Positions 15,605 to 24,078 of a DNA stretch of 64,000 nt are shown here, piece after piece. The notes below the pieces were generated by a model. The model searched no databases. It saw only the letters and a list, made by a program, of their open reading frames with translations, and was not told where the DNA came from. Both the position numbers and the translations under genes were made by a program. The stretch's first letter is position 1. Every line of letters starts with the position of its first letter. The stretch is taken from contig NZ_JYIW01000025.1 in NCBI RefSeq assembly GCF_000956525.1, positions 1-64,000 on the forward strand, given 5' to 3'. The DNA comes from Microbacterium oxydans. GTDB lineage: Bacteria > Actinomycetota > Actinomycetes > Actinomycetales > Microbacteriaceae.

Positions 15605-16207
15605 GTGTCGCAGATCCGCCCCTATCGACCGTCCGACCGTGCAGCCCTGACCGAGGTGTGCGTGAAGACCGCGGATGCCGGAGGGGATGCCACCGGGATC
15701 CTCCCGGACGACACCCTCTGGGGCGACCTGTTCGCGGTGCCCTATGCGGAGCGGCATCCCGACCTCGCGTGGGTCGTCGAGACCGACGACGAGCGGGTCA
15801 TCGGCTACATCGTCGCGACCGACGACACGGATGCCTTCTACGCCTGGTTCCGGGACGAGTGGTGGCCCGCATTCCACGAGCGCTTCCCGCGCCCCGAGAC
15901 GCCGACGACCCGCGAAGGCCACATGGTCACCTACGGGTACACCAGGGCCCCCGGGGCCGAACCGCTTGCCGCCGAGTATCCGGCGCACCTGCACATCGAC
16001 CTGTTGCCCGAGACGCAGGGGCAGGGGTTCGGGCGGAAGCTCATCGCCACCCTGTTCGATGAGCTGGCGCGTCGCGGCGTCTCCGGTCTGCACCTCGGCA
16101 TGGACCCGAACAACACCGGCGCAGCAGCGTTCTACGAGCGTCTCGGTATGACCCCGCTGCCGACCGCGCCGGGTGGGCAGAGCTTCGGCATCCGTTTCGG
16201 GGACTAG
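15605..16207 (+). CDS. GNAT-family acetyltransferase
   Basis: This 200-residue single-domain acyl-CoA-dependent acetyltransferase starts with the typical IRPYRPSDRAALTEVCVKTA strand-helix. It has the acetyl-CoA pyrophosphate loop QGQGFGRKL near residue 142 and the NTGAAAFYERLGM motif at the end. The middle insertion (residues about 75-115) with AWFRDEWWPAFHERFP resembles GNAT domains related to the C-terminus of O-GlcNAcase-type proteins. The GTG start follows AGGAG. Acceptor substrate is unknown. Terminator hairpins follow the gene. Confidence 0.85.
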   Translation: MSQIRPYRPSDRAALTEVCVKTADAGGDATGILPDDTLWGDLFAVPYAERHPDLAWVVETDDERVIGYIVATDDTDAFYAWFRDEWWPAFHERFPRPETPTTREGHMVTYGYTRAPGAEPLAAEYPAHLHIDLLPETQGQGFGRKLIATLFDELARRGVSGLHLGMDPNNTGAAAFYERLGMTPLPTAPGGQSFGIRFGD

Positions 16208-16220
16208 CTCGGACCGAAGA

Positions 16221-16278
16221 ACGAAAAGAGCCCCCGCTGGCGCGGAGGCTCTTCTCGTGTTTGGCGGTGACGGCGGGA
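16221..16278. repeat. Direct repeat copy 1: terminator plus truncated tRNA-Ser 3' end
   Basis: This 57-58 nt segment recurs at 16329-16385, 108 bp away, with only minor change. It holds a terminator hairpin and then, read on the minus strand, CCA, the acceptor 3' strand and the start of a T-arm. It then diverges into CTCCGGTGCTCGCTTCGC, so the tRNA copy is only a fragment. Confidence 0.85.
16225..16252. terminator. Terminator hairpin, copy 1
   Basis: AAGAGCC(CCCGC)...(GCGGA)GGCTCTT forms a stable stem between the GNAT gene and the tRNA region. It can serve the GNAT gene. Confidence 0.7.
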
Positions 16279-16328
16279 CTCCGGTGCTCGCTTCGCTCGC
16301 TCCTCCCGAATCCCAGTCCAGAAGAAAC

Positions 16329-16385
16329 ACGAAAAGAGCCCCCGCTGGCGCGGAGGCTCTTTCGTGTTTGGCGGTGACGGCGGGA
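16329..16385. repeat. Direct repeat copy 2, overlapping tRNA-Ser
   Basis: This is the second copy of the 57-nt repeat. Its right part is the true 3' end of the tRNA-Ser gene and its left part is the terminator hairpin for that tRNA. Confidence 0.85.
16332..16359 (-). terminator. Terminator hairpin of tRNA-Ser, copy 2
   Basis: Read on the minus strand, AAGAGCC and GGCTCTT arms enclose CTCCGCGCCAGCGGG and are followed by a T-rich TTCGTGTTTCTT. This is a good intrinsic terminator directly after the tRNA. Confidence 0.75.
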
Positions 16386-16456
16386 TTCGAACCCGCGGTT
16401 GCTTTCACAACACACGCTTTCCAAGCGTGCTCCTTCGGCCGCTCGGACACGTCACC
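16369..16456 (-). tRNA. tRNA-Ser (GGA anticodon)
   Basis: Read on the minus strand, the gene starts GGTGACGTGTCCGAGCGGCC and ends in an encoded CCA. The acceptor arms GGTGACG and CGTCACC pair perfectly. The anticodon stem CACGC/GCGTG encloses the loop TTGGAAA, giving GGA (serine, UCC/UCU). A long variable arm typical of class II tRNAs is present, and the T-loop is TTCGAAT. A terminator hairpin follows at once. Confidence 0.96.
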
Positions 16457-16588
16457 AAGGAACAACCTGTCCATCCTATCCGATCGATCGTGTGCCCAGT
16501 GACGGGGTCGTCCCGAGGGCGGAGCGTGTTGGACGCGTTCACGGCGATGCGGGTGGAAATCTCTCGCTCATCGTCATATCATCCTCAG

Positions 16589-17134
16589 ATGACGACAGAT
16601 ACCGCGGCGCCGGTGCTCGCCGGGTCGCCGGTGCTCATCGGGGCGCCGACGTCGACGCCAGCGTGGTGGTCGCAGCTCGAGCGGAAGCTGGCTTCGATCA
16701 CGGCGTCAGGGCCCACGCGACGCGCGTTCGAACCGATCGACGCGTGCCGGCGGATCGCCGTGCGCTTCGGCCTCGACGTCGATACGGATGCGCAGGACTG
16801 GCGTCCGAGTCACGGGCGGCTGGACTGGCGCAGCATCCGCACCCAGCCGCCGGTGCTCGTCGATCGTGGGCCGGCACTCCTCGCGCCTCGTGGGTACGAC
16901 GCCGCCTGCCTGCTCGGCACCGCGCTCGCCGTGCCCGAGGTCGCGGACGAGGTCGCACATCGCTTCCGCGACGACCTCGACACGGCGGACGGCGTCTTCT
17001 CCCAACTCGTCGTGCTGGCATCGCTGCTGGCGCGTGCGGATGCGGGGGAGCACCTCGAGCTCGTCACCCCGATCCACCGGCACGTCGACCACCTGCTCGG
17101 CCGCCCGACCGTCGCCCGCCCGCCCACGGCGTAA
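16589..17134 (+). CDS. Hypothetical protein, unknown family
   Basis: This 181-residue protein is not recognised. It is hydrophilic with no signal peptide or membrane helix. It has a conserved-looking middle (AFEPIDACRRIAVRFGLDVD), a WRPSHGRLDWRSIRTQPPVL segment, and a C-terminal helix-rich part ending in histidine-containing VTPIHRHVDHLLGRP. Codon use matches its neighbours. The ATG at 16589 is supported by TATCAT (16577-16582) ending 6 nt upstream, so the transcript looks leaderless. The trhO gene follows after 9 bp but has its own promoter-like hexamer. Confidence 0.6.
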   Translation: MTTDTAAPVLAGSPVLIGAPTSTPAWWSQLERKLASITASGPTRRAFEPIDACRRIAVRFGLDVDTDAQDWRPSHGRLDWRSIRTQPPVLVDRGPALLAPRGYDAACLLGTALAVPEVADEVAHRFRDDLDTADGVFSQLVVLASLLARADAGEHLELVTPIHRHVDHLLGRPTVARPPTA

Positions 17135-17143
17135 AATCGCCAG

Positions 17144-18034
17144 GTGGCAACCCCCAAGATCGTTCTCTTCTACGCCTTCGCCCCGCTCGCCGATCCCGAG
17201 GCCATCCGCCTGTGGCAGCGCGACCTCGGCGAGGCGCTCGGCCTCCGCGGCCGCATCCTCATCTCGAAGGACGGCGTGAACGGCACCCTCGGCGGCGATC
17301 TGCCGGTGCTGAAGAAGTGGCTGCGATCGTTCCGCTCCTACGCCCCGTTCGCGAACACCGACATCAAATGGAGCGAGGGCACCGGGGTCGACGCCGACGG
17401 ACGCAGCCTCGACTTCCCGAAGCTGAGCGTGAAGGTGCGCGACGAGATCGTCTCGTTCGGGGCGCCGGGCGAGCTCCGTGTCGACGAGCACGGCGTGGTC
17501 GGTGGTGGCACCAGGCTCACCCCCGACGCGCTGCACGAGCTCGTGGAGGAGCGCGGCGATGAGGTCGTATTCTTCGACGGCCGCAACTCGCTCGAGGCGC
17601 AGATCGGACGCTTCCGTGGCGCGGTGGTGCCCGACACCGAGACGACGCGCGACTTCGTGCAGCTGCTGGATTCCGGCATCTACGACGACCTGAAGGGCAA
17701 GCCGGTCGTGACCTACTGCACCGGCGGCATCCGCTGTGAGGTGCTGTCGAGCCTGATGACCGCCCGTGGGTTCGGCGAGGTGTACCAGCTCGAGGGCGGC
17801 ATCGTCCGGTACGGCGAGCAGTACGGCGATGACGGACTCTGGGACGGCTCGCTCTACGTGTTCGACAAGCGCGGCTCGATCGACTTCTCCGACCACGCGG
17901 CAGTGATCGGCGAGTGCGTCGGATGCGGTGCCGCGACGAACCGCACCGCGAACTGCCCTGACCTGTCGTGCCGGGTGCAGTCCGTCGTGTGCGCCGACTG
18001 CGACAGCGTGGCCTGCGAGACGCACGCGGCCTGA
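17144..18034 (+). CDS. trhO: tRNA U34 hydroxylase TrhO (rhodanese family)
   Basis: TrhO hydroxylates uridine 34 in some tRNAs during 5-methoxyuridine or 5-oxyacetyluridine formation. The 296-residue protein has the N-terminal UPF0176 domain ([20 protein letters not shown]), a rhodanese domain, and the active-site loop YCTGGIRCE holding the catalytic cysteine near residue 190. The tail has paired cysteines (CVGCG, CADCDS) like a small metal site. The GTG start is leaderless-type: TAAAAT (17132-17137) ends 6 nt upstream. It is convergent with the transglutaminase gene with a 15-bp gap. Confidence 0.92.
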   Translation: MATPKIVLFYAFAPLADPEAIRLWQRDLGEALGLRGRILISKDGVNGTLGGDLPVLKKWLRSFRSYAPFANTDIKWSEGTGVDADGRSLDFPKLSVKVRDEIVSFGAPGELRVDEHGVVGGGTRLTPDALHELVEERGDEVVFFDGRNSLEAQIGRFRGAVVPDTETTRDFVQLLDSGIYDDLKGKPVVTYCTGGIRCEVLSSLMTARGFGEVYQLEGGIVRYGEQYGDDGLWDGSLYVFDKRGSIDFSDHAAVIGECVGCGAATNRTANCPDLSCRVQSVVCADCDSVACETHAA

Positions 18035-18049
18035 GCGTCGCACCCGGCC

Positions 18050-20317
18050 TCAGCCGAGCGAGGTCGACTCCGCGCTGCGGGTCATGAACAGCGAGCGTGG
18101 CAGCAGCAGCGCCCGCACCTGGGTGACGCGGTCGCAGTGGCGCTGCATCCCGCCGAGCACGGCCCGCAGCGGATCGGCGAGATCGTCGCCCGCTGATCCT
18201 CCGCGCGCGTAGTTGGTGCGCTCGACGGCGCGCGTCAACCGGCCGACGGCATCGGCATCCACGTGATACTGCGTCACCAGCGCGGCTCCTCGTACCCGAG
18301 GCGTGTCCGCCGCCGACAGCGGCAGCTGCAGGTCGACCATGGTGTCGCGCATCTCGGCCCAGGCGGCTCCGGCGTCACCGCGACGCGCACGGCCGAGGCG
18401 GACCGAGCGCTCGATTCTGCGGATCGCCGCTGGGAGCAGCAGCACTGCGAGCACGCCGGCGATGCTCCACACCACCGGCATCGGGTCGAGCCGTCGCAGC
18501 GCGCCGGTCGTGGAGCTGTTGTCGCCCGCGTCGCCTCGATCGATCTCCGGCCCGGTGGTCTGCTCCGTCTGCGGAGCCGTGGTGGGCGCAGGGGTCGACG
18601 GTCCGGTCGTACCGCCGCCGGTGGTGGTCGCGGCCCGGAAGGCGGTCGGCACCCCGAGCGAGGCGGTCGGCTCGAACGGCACCCAGCCGATACCGGGGAA
18701 CAGCACCTCGGGCCAGGAGTGCAGCTGATCGCTGTCGACCGAGAAGATCGACTCGTCGCCGCGCTTCTCGGTCGTCAGCGACCCGGGAAGGTACCCGACG
18801 ACGATGCGGGTCTGCATGTCGAGGCTCTGCGCCATCAGCGCGAACGCGCCGGCGAAGTGCACGCAGTAGCCGGAGCGCACATCGAGGAACTGCGCCACCG
18901 CGTCAGCGCCGGTGCCGTCGAACCCCTCGTCGACCGGAGTCTCGAGCGAGTACGTGAACGACGAGCGGAACCACGTCTGCAGGGCAACGAGCCGGTCGTA
19001 GTCGTTCGACTCCTCGGCCGTGACCTCGGTCGCCAGGTCCCCGATGATGGCGGGGAGCTCGACCGGCTCCTCGTCGTCATCGACCACCGGCGGCGCTGCG
19101 TCGACCGCACGGATCTGCTCGAGCGTCGGCGTCACCTTCGTCGCCGTGATCGTGTAGTCGTTGCCCGCGGCATCCGCGCTCCTGGAGACGAGGGTGCGGT
19201 TCTCCGGCATGACACGCCAGGCGCCGGAGACACCCTGCACGCGAGTGGCCGGGTAGGGCACCGGCAGCCAGGAACTCGACATGCGCAGCACCCGCACCGA
19301 GGTGGTCTCCTCCTCGGCCGCGATCTGCTCGCCCCACTCCGGCTCGCCGAAACCCTCGCTCTGCGAGGTGAGCTCCCCGCGGTCCGGCTGCCAGACGCGG
19401 CCGTCGAACTGCGAGAGCGTGGTCAGGCGGAGGTACGGTGCGACATCGCCCTCGGTGGCGACGGTCAGCACCTCGACCGGGTTCGGCTGCCGCAGATCGT
19501 CGCCCAGTCGGAGGGACGCATCGACCGTGGTGCCGACGCCGGTGCCGACGATCGTCGACGACACCGGCAGGGCCGGGGCGACGATCATGGTCACGGCGAT
19601 CGCGGCGGCTCCGACGCCGACCGCGAGCGAGGTCGACGAGCGGCGCGGGGCGATCGGATGCCGACGCGCGGTGTAGCCGAGCAGGACCAGTGCGAGGATG
19701 CCGAAGAGCACGAACCAGGCGACGTTCGCGTCGCCCATCGTCACGATCATCGGCACAGCGCCGAGCACGCCGGTCAGCACGATCGCGAGCACGGCGAGAC
19801 GCAGGGTGATCAGCTGGTCGAGGAGCAGCGCGACGAGCGCGAATCCCAACCCGAGCACGGCTGCGAGTCCTGCCGACGGCGAGAGCGGCGCCGCACCGAA
19901 CACGATCTCCTCCATCGCGGATGCCGCGAGCGAGGCGAACACCGAGACGGTGGTCGCGGTCGGGAAGAGTCCGAGAAACGCGGTGTCGCCGGCGACGAGC
20001 TGCGTCACGACGGCCACCGCGACGAGCAGCTGGACGAGGAAGGTCGACAGGTCGCGAACCCAGCCACGGCGCCGGCGCAGCAGGAAGCGCAGCAGCGCCC
20101 CGCTCGCAGCGACCGCGACGACGACCGCCACGACGACGAACGACCAGGCGCCTGGCTCGATCACCGAGGTGAACGGCCACATCGCGACGAGTCCGGCCGC
20201 GGCGGCGAGCACGGCGGGAACCACGACGCCGTCGGGCTCCTCGTGCTCGCGGTGCCAGTGCTGGGGAGCGGTCGCGTCAGCGCCTCGGGAGGGGCGCTTC
20301 GACTCAGCGCGGAACAT
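18050..20317 (-). CDS. Membrane transglutaminase-like protein (TgpA/DUF3488 type)
   Basis: This polytopic membrane protein of about 755 residues has an extracytoplasmic transglutaminase-like domain. About seven or eight N-terminal helices are followed by a large outer region, with the catalytic cysteine in RSGYCVHFAGAFALMAQSL, histidine in QLHSWPEVLFPG and GWVPFEPT where the third acidic residue would lie (Glu rather than Asp). A Thr/Pro-rich linker and one more helix precede a C-terminal cytoplasmic tail. The ATG at 20317, with GGTGGAG upstream, is preferred to a GTG at 20329. It overlaps the DUF58 gene by 14 nt. With MoxR and DUF58 it forms a conserved actinobacterial operon whose biochemical role is not established. 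Confidence 0.87.
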   Translation of the reverse strand: MFRAESKRPSRGADATAPQHWHREHEEPDGVVVPAVLAAAAGLVAMWPFTSVIEPGAWSFVVVAVVVAVAASGALLRFLLRRRRGWVRDLSTFLVQLLVAVAVVTQLVAGDTAFLGLFPTATTVSVFASLAASAMEEIVFGAAPLSPSAGLAAVLGLGFALVALLLDQLITLRLAVLAIVLTGVLGAVPMIVTMGDANVAWFVLFGILALVLLGYTARRHPIAPRRSSTSLAVGVGAAAIAVTMIVAPALPVSSTIVGTGVGTTVDASLRLGDDLRQPNPVEVLTVATEGDVAPYLRLTTLSQFDGRVWQPDRGELTSQSEGFGEPEWGEQIAAEEETTSVRVLRMSSSWLPVPYPATRVQGVSGAWRVMPENRTLVSRSADAAGNDYTITATKVTPTLEQIRAVDAAPPVVDDDEEPVELPAIIGDLATEVTAEESNDYDRLVALQTWFRSSFTYSLETPVDEGFDGTGADAVAQFLDVRSGYCVHFAGAFALMAQSLDMQTRIVVGYLPGSLTTEKRGDESIFSVDSDQLHSWPEVLFPGIGWVPFEPTASLGVPTAFRAATTTGGGTTGPSTPAPTTAPQTEQTTGPEIDRGDAGDNSSTTGALRRLDPMPVVWSIAGVLAVLLLPAAIRRIERSVRLGRARRGDAGAAWAEMRDTMVDLQLPLSAADTPRVRGAALVTQYHVDADAVGRLTRAVERTNYARGGSAGDDLADPLRAVLGGMQRHCDRVTQVRALLLPRSLFMTRSAESTSLG

Positions 20318-21494
20318 CGGTCGCTCCACCCGGGCTCGGCAGCGCCGCTTCCCAGGCCTCCGGGATGTCGGCGCCCAGTGTCGTCACGCTCCAGCCGTGC
20401 TGCCGTGCAGCGGCAGCCGCACCGGGGAGCGGCTCGGTCGCGAAGAGCATCGGCGCCGCGGCGCCGGACGATCGCAGCAGCGCGGCATCCTCTTCGTCGA
20501 TGCGCCCGGTGATGTACACGAGCGGCCCCGGAGGTGAGCCGCCGATCAGCGTCGCGACATCGCGGGAGTCGCCGCGCGGCCCGACCATCGAGAGGGCGAC
20601 CAGCAGCCCGTCGCGGTCGTCCTCGTGTCCGCGGAGCGTGCCGAGCAGCACACCGGCGCTGTCGATCACATCGACGCCGTAGCCCTCATCGGCCAGATGG
20701 ACCGCGATCGACGCGCACAGCGAGACCGCCGCTTCGAACGCCTCGTCCTCGTGCGCGCCGGGGGCGTCCCAGTGCGCGCTGCTGCGGTCCAGCACCACCA
20801 GCGCGTCAGGGCTGGACTCCTCTTCCTCCTGCCGCACCATCAACTCGCCCCGGTGCGCGGTGGCTCGCCAGTGGATGCGTCGCATCGAGTCGCCGGAGAT
20901 GTAGTGCCGCGGGGAGAGGTTGTCGCTGCCCTGACCGAGCCGCGTCGACGATGTCTGCGCCGTGCCGCCGGCTGCGCCGATCCGCACCGAGAGCGGGGCG
21001 AGCGAGAACACCTCGGGAACGACGGTGACGGTGCGGTGCTCGCCGAATTCCTGCTCGCGCTGCGCGAGACCGAACGGGTCGACCGTGCGGAGCATCAGTG
21101 GTCCGATCGGCCAGACGCCGCGGCGGACGCCAGTGATGAGATAGCTGAGCCGGCCGATCTCCGGTGGATACTCGCCGCTCGAGTCTCCCGAGACGGCATC
21201 CGGCAGCACATCGTGCCAGAGCCCGTGCGGGATGCGGATCGAGCGCAGCGCGAAGCGCACCGTCACGCGCGAGGTCTCTGACACCGTCAGGAGGTCGGTG
21301 GAGATCTGCCTGGCGACCGTGCCGCTGCGCCGGGGGAGTCGCACCACGAGCACCGAGAACACCGTGAGCAGGGCCAGCAGGAGTCCGATGAAGAGCAGGA
21401 TGGGCGCCGCGACGAGGTTCGCGAGGATGACGCAGCAGAGCGCTGCGAGCAGCGCACCTGCGCCTCGTGCGGTCAGGGCTCGACGTCGTCGCAT
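20304..21494 (-). CDS. DUF58 domain protein
   Basis: This 396-residue protein has two N-terminal membrane segments (LLAALCCVILANLVAAPILL and the next) and a C-terminal DUF58 domain with the signature RHYISGDSMRRIHWRATAHR near residue 200. The fold after the signature is von Willebrand A-like (DALVVLDRSS). DUF58 proteins work with MoxR AAA+ ATPases, presumably as substrates or adaptors for a chaperone-like function at the membrane. The start at 21494 lies 13 nt after the moxR stop; longer in-frame readings run into moxR. The stop overlaps the transglutaminase start, so all three genes should be co-translated. Confidence 0.88.
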   Translation of the reverse strand: MRRRRALTARGAGALLAALCCVILANLVAAPILLFIGLLLALLTVFSVLVVRLPRRSGTVARQISTDLLTVSETSRVTVRFALRSIRIPHGLWHDVLPDAVSGDSSGEYPPEIGRLSYLITGVRRGVWPIGPLMLRTVDPFGLAQREQEFGEHRTVTVVPEVFSLAPLSVRIGAAGGTAQTSSTRLGQGSDNLSPRHYISGDSMRRIHWRATAHRGELMVRQEEEESSPDALVVLDRSSAHWDAPGAHEDEAFEAAVSLCASIAVHLADEGYGVDVIDSAGVLLGTLRGHEDDRDGLLVALSMVGPRGDSRDVATLIGGSPPGPLVYITGRIDEEDAALLRSSGAAAPMLFATEPLPGAAAAARQHGWSVTTLGADIPEAWEAALPSPGGATDVPR

Positions 21495-21507
21495 GGTGAT
21501 CGGTCGA

Positions 21508-22485
21508 TCAGGATCGCGTGGCCACTGGCACGCGGACGCGCTCGACGATCTGGGCGAGCGCTGCCTCGATCGGCTGGGCGCCTGCGCGGTGCGCCCCACG
21601 TGCTGGGAGCAGCCGGTGCGCGAAGACGGGGATGATGAGCGCGGTGACGTCGTCGGGGATCACGTAGTCGCGGCCGTCGAGCGCCGCCCACACCTTCGCG
21701 GCGCGGATCAGCTGCAGCGTCGCCCGTGGGCTCGCGCCGAGGTGCAGGTTCGGATCCGCGCGCGTCGCCTGGGCGAGTGCGACGGTGTACTCCTCGAGCG
21801 CCGGCGCCACGTGCACCGAACGCGCGAAGGCGATGAGCTGCGCGATCGATGCGGCATCCGCGACGGGGGAGACCCCGCTCAGCGGGTTCACGGTGTCGCG
21901 CTGGCGGAGCATGAGGGCCTCGGCGGCGGCGTCCGGATAGCCCATCGAGATGCGCATCATGAAACGATCGCGCTGTGCCTCCGGCAGCGCGTAGGTGCCT
22001 TCCATCTCGAGCGGGTTCTGCGTCGCGACCACGAGGAACGGCTCGGGGAGCAGATGGGTCGAGCCGTCGACCGTGACCTGTCCCTCTTCCATCGCCTCGA
22101 GGAGCGCAGACTGCGTCTTGGGCGATGAGCGGTTGATCTCGTCGGCGATGACGATGTGCGCGAAGATGGCTCCTCGCTTGAACTCGAACTCGCGGTCGAC
22201 CGGGTTGTAGACCGAGACCCCGGTGACGTCGCCCGGCAGGAGGTCGGGTGTGAACTGGATGCGGCGCACCGTCGCATCGACGCTCGCAGCCAGCGCGCGG
22301 GCCAGCATCGTCTTGCCGACGCCAGGCACATCCTCGATCAGCAGGTGGCCCTCGGCGAGCAGGCACACCAGTGCGCTGCGCACGGCATCCGGCTTCCCGT
22401 CGATCACGCTCCCCACCGACCCGAGGATCGCAGAGGTCTGCACGGCGAACTGCTCGGCCGTGATCTGGGGGGCGTTGTCTGGCAT
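21508..22485 (-). CDS. MoxR-family AAA+ ATPase
   Basis: This cytoplasmic AAA+ ATPase of 325 residues belongs to the MoxR group, with suggested chaperone roles in maturing enzymes or complexes. Walker A is EDVPGVGKTMLARALA near residue 51, Walker B is IVIADEINR, and the family-specific NPLEMEGTYALPEAQ and DRFMM motifs follow. The ATG at 22485 follows GAGAGGGA. A -10-like TACGAT lies on the minus strand at 22526-22531. It is the first gene of the moxR-DUF58-transglutaminase operon. Confidence 0.92.
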   Translation of the reverse strand: MPDNAPQITAEQFAVQTSAILGSVGSVIDGKPDAVRSALVCLLAEGHLLIEDVPGVGKTMLARALAASVDATVRRIQFTPDLLPGDVTGVSVYNPVDREFEFKRGAIFAHIVIADEINRSSPKTQSALLEAMEEGQVTVDGSTHLLPEPFLVVATQNPLEMEGTYALPEAQRDRFMMRISMGYPDAAAEALMLRQRDTVNPLSGVSPVADAASIAQLIAFARSVHVAPALEEYTVALAQATRADPNLHLGASPRATLQLIRAAKVWAALDGRDYVIPDDVTALIIPVFAHRLLPARGAHRAGAQPIEAALAQIVERVRVPVATRS

Positions 22486-22628
22486 GCGTTCCCTCTCGCG
22501 TGGGCGCCTCCGTGCGCGTTCCTCGATCGTAACCCGGTGCGGGTCGCCGCGCTCTGGCAGGTTCCCCTGAGAGCCTCGGGGGCCCGCGGATGTCGAACCA
22601 TGCCGCGCACTCGGGTTAGGATGGTTGA

Positions 22629-22720
22629 CGGCTCTCCGCGTGGCGGCATCCAGGCCAATTCCCCCAGGGCGGAAACGCAGCAAGGGTAACCGGGCTCTGC
22701 TGGGTGCGCGGAGGGTCACT
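22629..22720 (+). ncRNA. ffs: Small signal recognition particle RNA (4.5S-type)
   Basis: The segment contains the conserved SRP domain IV hallmark: CAGGGCGGAAACGCAGCAAG followed by GGTAACCGGGCTCTGCTGG. The outer arms GGCTCTCCGCG and CGCGGAGGGTC pair to close the helix. A T-rich stretch (TTTCTTTTT) follows as terminator. This RNA binds Ffh for co-translational targeting of membrane proteins. The exact ends are uncertain by several nucleotides. Confidence 0.92.
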
Positions 22721-22731
22721 TTCTTTTTCAG
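22721..22731 (+). terminator. T-rich 3' end of SRP RNA
   Basis: TTTCTTTTTC follows the closing stem of the SRP RNA, giving a simple intrinsic terminator using the RNA's own helix. Confidence 0.55.
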
Positions 22732-22764
22732 CGTCCTCCGGGGCGGCACTGCGAGGATCGTGAC

Positions 22765-23361
22765 GTGACCAGCCCCGCCGACACCCGCCGCTCGACTCCG
22801 CTCGGCCGTTTCGTCTCGCCGGTCGCTCTGCTCGCACTGATGTGGGTCGTGCAGTTCGCGGATGCCGTGCTTCCGGGCTCCTTCTCCGGCTTCGGACTGC
22901 GCTCCTGGGATCCGTCCGGTCTCGGTGGCATCGTGGTCGGCCCGCTGCTGCACGCGAGTTGGCCGCACCTGATCGCGAACTCCGTGCCGTTCCTCGTGCT
23001 CGGCTGTCTCGTCGCGGTCGAGGGCACCCGCCGGTTCTGGGCCGTCACGGCCATGGTCGCCGTGATCGGAGGCCTCGGAACCTGGGTGGCGAACGCGCCA
23101 GGCACACTGACCGTCGGTGCATCCGGACTCGTGTTCGGCTACTTCGGTTACGTGGTGCTGCGGGTCTTCGCGCCGGGCCGGGTCGCGCACCGCATCCTGT
23201 ACGCCGTCGTCGCCATCATCGTGGTCTCGCTGTACGGCGGATCCATGCTGGCCGGCGTCATCGGCGTGCGCGAGGGCATCTCGTGGCAGGCGCACCTGTT
23301 CGGCGCGATCGGCGGCGGCATCGCAGCGTTCGCCGGACGACGACGCACCCCATCGCCATGA
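22765..23361 (+). CDS. Rhomboid-family intramembrane serine protease
   Basis: This 198-residue membrane protein with about six helices cleaves membrane-spanning substrates inside the bilayer. Catalytic serine is in GASGLVFGY (near residue 118) and catalytic histidine in SWQAHLFGAIGG (near 178). HASWPHLIAN with His and Asn in helix 2 stabilises the oxyanion hole. The length is compact and lacks extra domains. The GTG at 22765 has GAGGA 7 nt upstream. The stop overlaps the next start as ATGA, linking it to a membrane-anchored lysozyme-like protein. The natural substrate is unknown. Confidence 0.92.
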   Translation: MTSPADTRRSTPLGRFVSPVALLALMWVVQFADAVLPGSFSGFGLRSWDPSGLGGIVVGPLLHASWPHLIANSVPFLVLGCLVAVEGTRRFWAVTAMVAVIGGLGTWVANAPGTLTVGASGLVFGYFGYVVLRVFAPGRVAHRILYAVVAIIVVSLYGGSMLAGVIGVREGISWQAHLFGAIGGGIAAFAGRRRTPSP

Positions 23362-24038
23362 ACGCGCGTGCTGCGACGACGCGGCGCGGAACGAAGCGGA
23401 AGCCGCGGCGGAGCACCACGGCGAAGCGGCGCAAACCCGGCGCGCGGAAGCTGGCGGCGCTGCGGCTGCGACGCCGGCGGATGCTGCGCCGGGCCCTCAT
23501 CTCGACCGCGGTGGTGGCGGTGGTCGTCGGCATCGGCGTGCTCGTGCCGCTCACGATCGCGCACGACCCGGTCGTGGTGTGCGCCGCCGACCCGGCCACC
23601 TACCCGGACTCCGGCATCGCGGGGTGGCGAGGGGAGCAGCTCGAGAACGCGGCGACGATCATGCAGACGGCGACCGGGATGGGGCTGGGGCGCGACGCGC
23701 AGATCCTCGGCGTGATGACCGCGATGGGTGAGAGCAGCCTGCACAACATCGACTACGGCGACTGGGAGACGAACGGCGTCACCAACCCCGATGGCACCCG
23801 CACCAGCAGCATCGGGCTGTTCCAGCAGCAGACGTGGTGGGGGAGCATCGAGCAGCGGATGGACCCGGCGACCGCGGCTGGTCTGTTCTTCACCAGGCTC
23901 GCCAGGCTCCAGGACTGGCAGTCGATGGAGCGATCTCATGCCATCCACCGGGTGCAGATCAACACCGATCGCGACTACTACAGCCGATACGAAGCCGACG
24001 CCGTCGCTGTCGTCGACGGGTTGTCGGGATCCTGCTGA
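23358..24038 (+). CDS. Membrane-anchored lysozyme-like protein
   Basis: The 226-residue protein has a very basic N-terminus (many Arg and Lys in the first 45 residues), one membrane helix (LISTAVVAVVVGIGVLVPLT) and an outer domain. The outer domain resembles lysozyme/transglycosylase-like domains of actinobacterial cell-wall and phage proteins: MGESSLHNIDYGDW holds a candidate catalytic glutamate, and TSSIGLFQQQTWWG follows. It is translationally coupled to the rhomboid protease (ATGA overlap), so it might be a substrate of that protease or act in the same wall process. Family assignment is moderate; activity is inference. Confidence 0.65.
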   Translation: MNARAATTRRGTKRKPRRSTTAKRRKPGARKLAALRLRRRRMLRRALISTAVVAVVVGIGVLVPLTIAHDPVVVCAADPATYPDSGIAGWRGEQLENAATIMQTATGMGLGRDAQILGVMTAMGESSLHNIDYGDWETNGVTNPDGTRTSSIGLFQQQTWWGSIEQRMDPATAAGLFFTRLARLQDWQSMERSHAIHRVQINTDRDYYSRYEADAVAVVDGLSGSC

Positions 24039-24078
24039 GTCCAGCTGCGTCCAAGTGAGGTGCGCCTAAGCTGGAACG

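Noticed and set aside
16262-16320. A second tRNA-Ser gene in the duplicated segment
   Set aside because: Only CCA, the acceptor 3' strand and part of the T-arm are present; D-arm and anticodon arm are missing.
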